Assembly (NCBI GenBank): GCA_003510215.1
Contig: DOKQ01000180.1
Span: forward strand, 1-5,298
Length of the DNA: 5,298 nucleotides
From: Erysipelotrichaceae bacterium
GTDB taxonomy: Bacteria; Bacillota_I; Bacilli_A; Erysipelotrichales; Erysipelotrichaceae
Direction of reading: 5' to 3'
A program made the translations under genes and the position numbers. Below the pieces are notes generated by a model. It was not told the origin of the DNA. It did no database searches and was given only the letters and a program-made list of their open reading frames with translations. Shown one piece after another: positions 4,171 to 5,298 of this stretch (positions are counted from its first letter, which is position 1; each line of letters begins with the position of its first letter).

Positions 4171-5298
4171 CTATTCACCCTCCCTTACAGCCTCGATGAC
4201 CGCACGGACACCGCGAGCCACTGAGACACTTGTTACTGTAGCACTTGTCACAACATCAACACCAATATCATCGGAATCAAGTGCCAAACCTTCAAATTGG
4301 TCTAAGAAGATTTCATCTTCAACCTTATCACCGATACCTGCTGTATCATTGAGTTCAGTTACTTTTACATAGACTATTTTATTTTCTGCCTTATTAACAG
4401 CTACTTCAAGAACGTTAGCTTTCGCCCCTTCATAACCACCTTCAAGAATCGCATAGCCCTTTGTTTCAACTAAATAAATGGTCACATCTCCATCCACAGA
4501 AGATGAAATGATTTCTGCAGGTGCACGTTCTGTATCTGCAGAGAAAATTTTCAACTCATCTCCAAGAGTAATGGAAGGTTGTGGTTCTGGTTCTGGTTCT
4601 TTAGGAACGACAGGAGTCAGCAATGTGCCGACAACAGCCATGATAGCAATCCCGACAACACTTAAAGAAGCAATTGAAATGGCATATTTCTTTGCCTTTT
4701 CAATTTGCCATCCATCCGTTAAACGTTCAATGGTTGGAGTAAAGATATTCATAATAAGAATAGCAAAGATTACGCCGCCAGGTAAATTTGCCTGAACACG
4801 AATCAGAATAGTCAAGATCCCTGCACCAATGGCAAAGATAATCCGACCGGACGCTGATGTTGGATTGGTTACTGGATCTGTTGCCATAAAGACAGCACCA
4901 AACAGTAAACCACCCGCAAGTACATGATACATTGGATACCAAAGTCCTGCACCACTCACAAGAGCAATCACCGTCGCCAATACAAAGACTGTACCTACAT
5001 AGAAGACAGGTACTTTCCAGTCAAGAACTTTACGAACTCCTAAAATTACACCGACAACAATAATCAACAATGCACTGGTCTCACCAATTGCACCTGGATA
5101 CCATCCAGTAAACAGTCCCCAAAGGCCACCAAACTGATCAAGGAAGCCGCCAAGAATGCTATTATCCGTAATCAGCCAGCCCATTTGAGCAATCGAAGCA
5201 ATCGGTGTTGGACCCGTAGTCACATCAGCCGCAACTGCTCCAGCAAATGAGGTTAACATAACACCACGACCGACACCTGCCGGATTGAAAATATTATG
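4171..5298 (-). CDS. rnfD: RnfD with a fused C-terminal FMN-binding domain, 5'-partial
   Basis: RnfD is the large membrane flavoprotein of Rnf. The frame is open to the window edge and starts mid-protein with HNIFNPAGVGRGVM, the family's (K/N)-x-FNPA-x-xGR segment, so roughly the first 100 residues are missing. Counting from the Met at 5259, the covalent-FMN site is DVTTGPTP (12-19, candidate Thr18), with Pro where Ala is usual. Family motifs follow: GAIGETSALLI (57-67), FMATDPVTNPTSASG (124-138) and FAILIMNIFTPTIERL (165-180), all between membrane helices. A standard RnfD ends soon after that last motif. Here a basic loop (KAKK), an extra helix (about 193-216), a KEPEPEPQP linker (220-228) and a complete FMN-binding domain (234-362) are added. 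That domain has KGYAILEGGYEGAK and DVVTSATVT (candidate flavin Thr341). By the positive-inside rule, the extra helix should place it outside, beside RnfG. It is the first gene visible in the operon; rnfC is expected upstream. Confidence 0.94.
   Translation of the reverse strand, partial: HNIFNPAGVGRGVMLTSFAGAVAADVTTGPTPIASIAQMGWLITDNSILGGFLDQFGGLWGLFTGWYPGAIGETSALLIIVVGVILGVRKVLDWKVPVFYVGTVFVLATVIALVSGAGLWYPMYHVLAGGLLFGAVFMATDPVTNPTSASGRIIFAIGAGILTILIRVQANLPGGVIFAILIMNIFTPTIERLTDGWQIEKAKKYAISIASLSVVGIAIMAVVGTLLTPVVPKEPEPEPQPSITLGDELKIFSADTERAPAEIISSSVDGDVTIYLVETKGYAILEGGYEGAKANVLEVAVNKAENKIVYVKVTELNDTAGIGDKVEDEIFLDQFEGLALDSDDIGVDVVTSATVTSVSVARGVRAVIEAVREGE
4174..4560 (-). repeat. Duplicated FMN-binding domain, copy on RnfD
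   Basis: This codes for the C-terminal domain of RnfD. Aligned by eye with 3237-3608, the proteins are about 58% identical over roughly 117 residues, and the DNA is still recognisably similar, for example around CTTCATA-CCACCTTC (plus strand) in both. It ends in the DVVTSATVT flavin motif. The two copies are direct repeats in the same frame, each at the 3' end of its gene. Confidence 0.88.
4178..4184 (-). promoter_or_regulatory. Ribosome binding site of rnfG
   Basis: GGGAGGG on the minus strand lies 8 nt before the ATG at 4169 and within the last codons of rnfD. The in-frame GTG at 4178 overlaps the end of this site, so it has no usable spacing. This decides the start in favour of the ATG. 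Confidence 0.8.
4577..4600 (-). repeat. Hexanucleotide repeat coding the Pro/Glu linker of RnfD
   Basis: Three perfect GGTTCT units (plus strand, 4583-4600) are preceded by one GGTTGT unit (4577-4582). They encode the alternating EPEPEPQP stretch joining the last membrane helix of RnfD to its fused FMN-binding domain. Because the unit is six bases, gain or loss of copies would keep the frame and only change linker length. Confidence 0.8.

Noticed and set aside
4478..4795. 105-residue plus-strand reading frame opposite rnfD
   Set aside because: It is antisense to the conserved RnfD core and linker, has no recognisable domain, and its repeats simply mirror the linker codons. The other plus-strand frames over 1556-4136 were rejected for the same reason.
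1999..5298. Na+-NQR operon rather than Rnf
   Set aside because: The presence of an RnfB-type Cys4 cluster subunit and the order D-G-E-A-B fit Rnf. No NqrA- or NqrF-like gene is seen.

Overview
The window holds the distal part of an Rnf-type (ferredoxin:NAD+ oxidoreductase) membrane electron-transport operon on the minus strand. A diguanylate cyclase gene on the plus strand converges on it. Low-to-moderate GC, strong GGAGG-type ribosome binding sites, tightly packed genes and a clostridial-style Rnf gene order (D-G-E-A-B) suggest a Bacillota genome, possibly Erysipelotrichia-like. The class is a guess and the phylum is moderately supported.

Layout. Positions 1-1419 (+) encode a membrane diguanylate cyclase whose 5' end lies outside the window. 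Positions 1420-1502 are the convergent intergenic region, with one hairpin terminator for each transcript. Positions 1503-5298 (-) read, in transcription order, rnfD (5' end outside the window), rnfG, rnfE, rnfA, a 59-codon cysteine-rich membrane-protein gene, and a very short rnfB. rnfC would be expected just upstream of rnfD, outside the window. All junctions are between a 1-nt overlap and a 13-nt gap, so this is one transcript with strong translational coupling. No promoter for it is visible here. No ApbE flavin transferase gene is in the window, although several proteins need one.

How the genes work together. In a standard Rnf, reduced ferredoxin passes electrons through the iron-sulfur subunit RnfB, across the membrane via the RnfA/RnfE [2Fe-2S] site, to covalent FMN in RnfG and RnfD, and finally to RnfC and NAD+, coupled to Na+ or H+ export. 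The membrane core here (RnfA, RnfE, RnfD, RnfG) is conserved, but the operon departs from the standard plan in three ways. RnfD carries an extra C-terminal transmembrane helix, a Pro/Glu linker and an additional FMN-binding domain. RnfG carries a second C-terminal FMN-binding domain that is a clear paralogue of the one on RnfD. RnfB is cut down to its transmembrane helix and one Cys4 cluster domain, without the usual ferredoxin domains, and sits directly behind a small Cys-rich membrane protein. Together these suggest an Rnf variant with more flavin on the outer face and less iron-sulfur on the cytoplasmic face. Whether it reduces an extracytoplasmic acceptor or works as a conventional Rnf is open.
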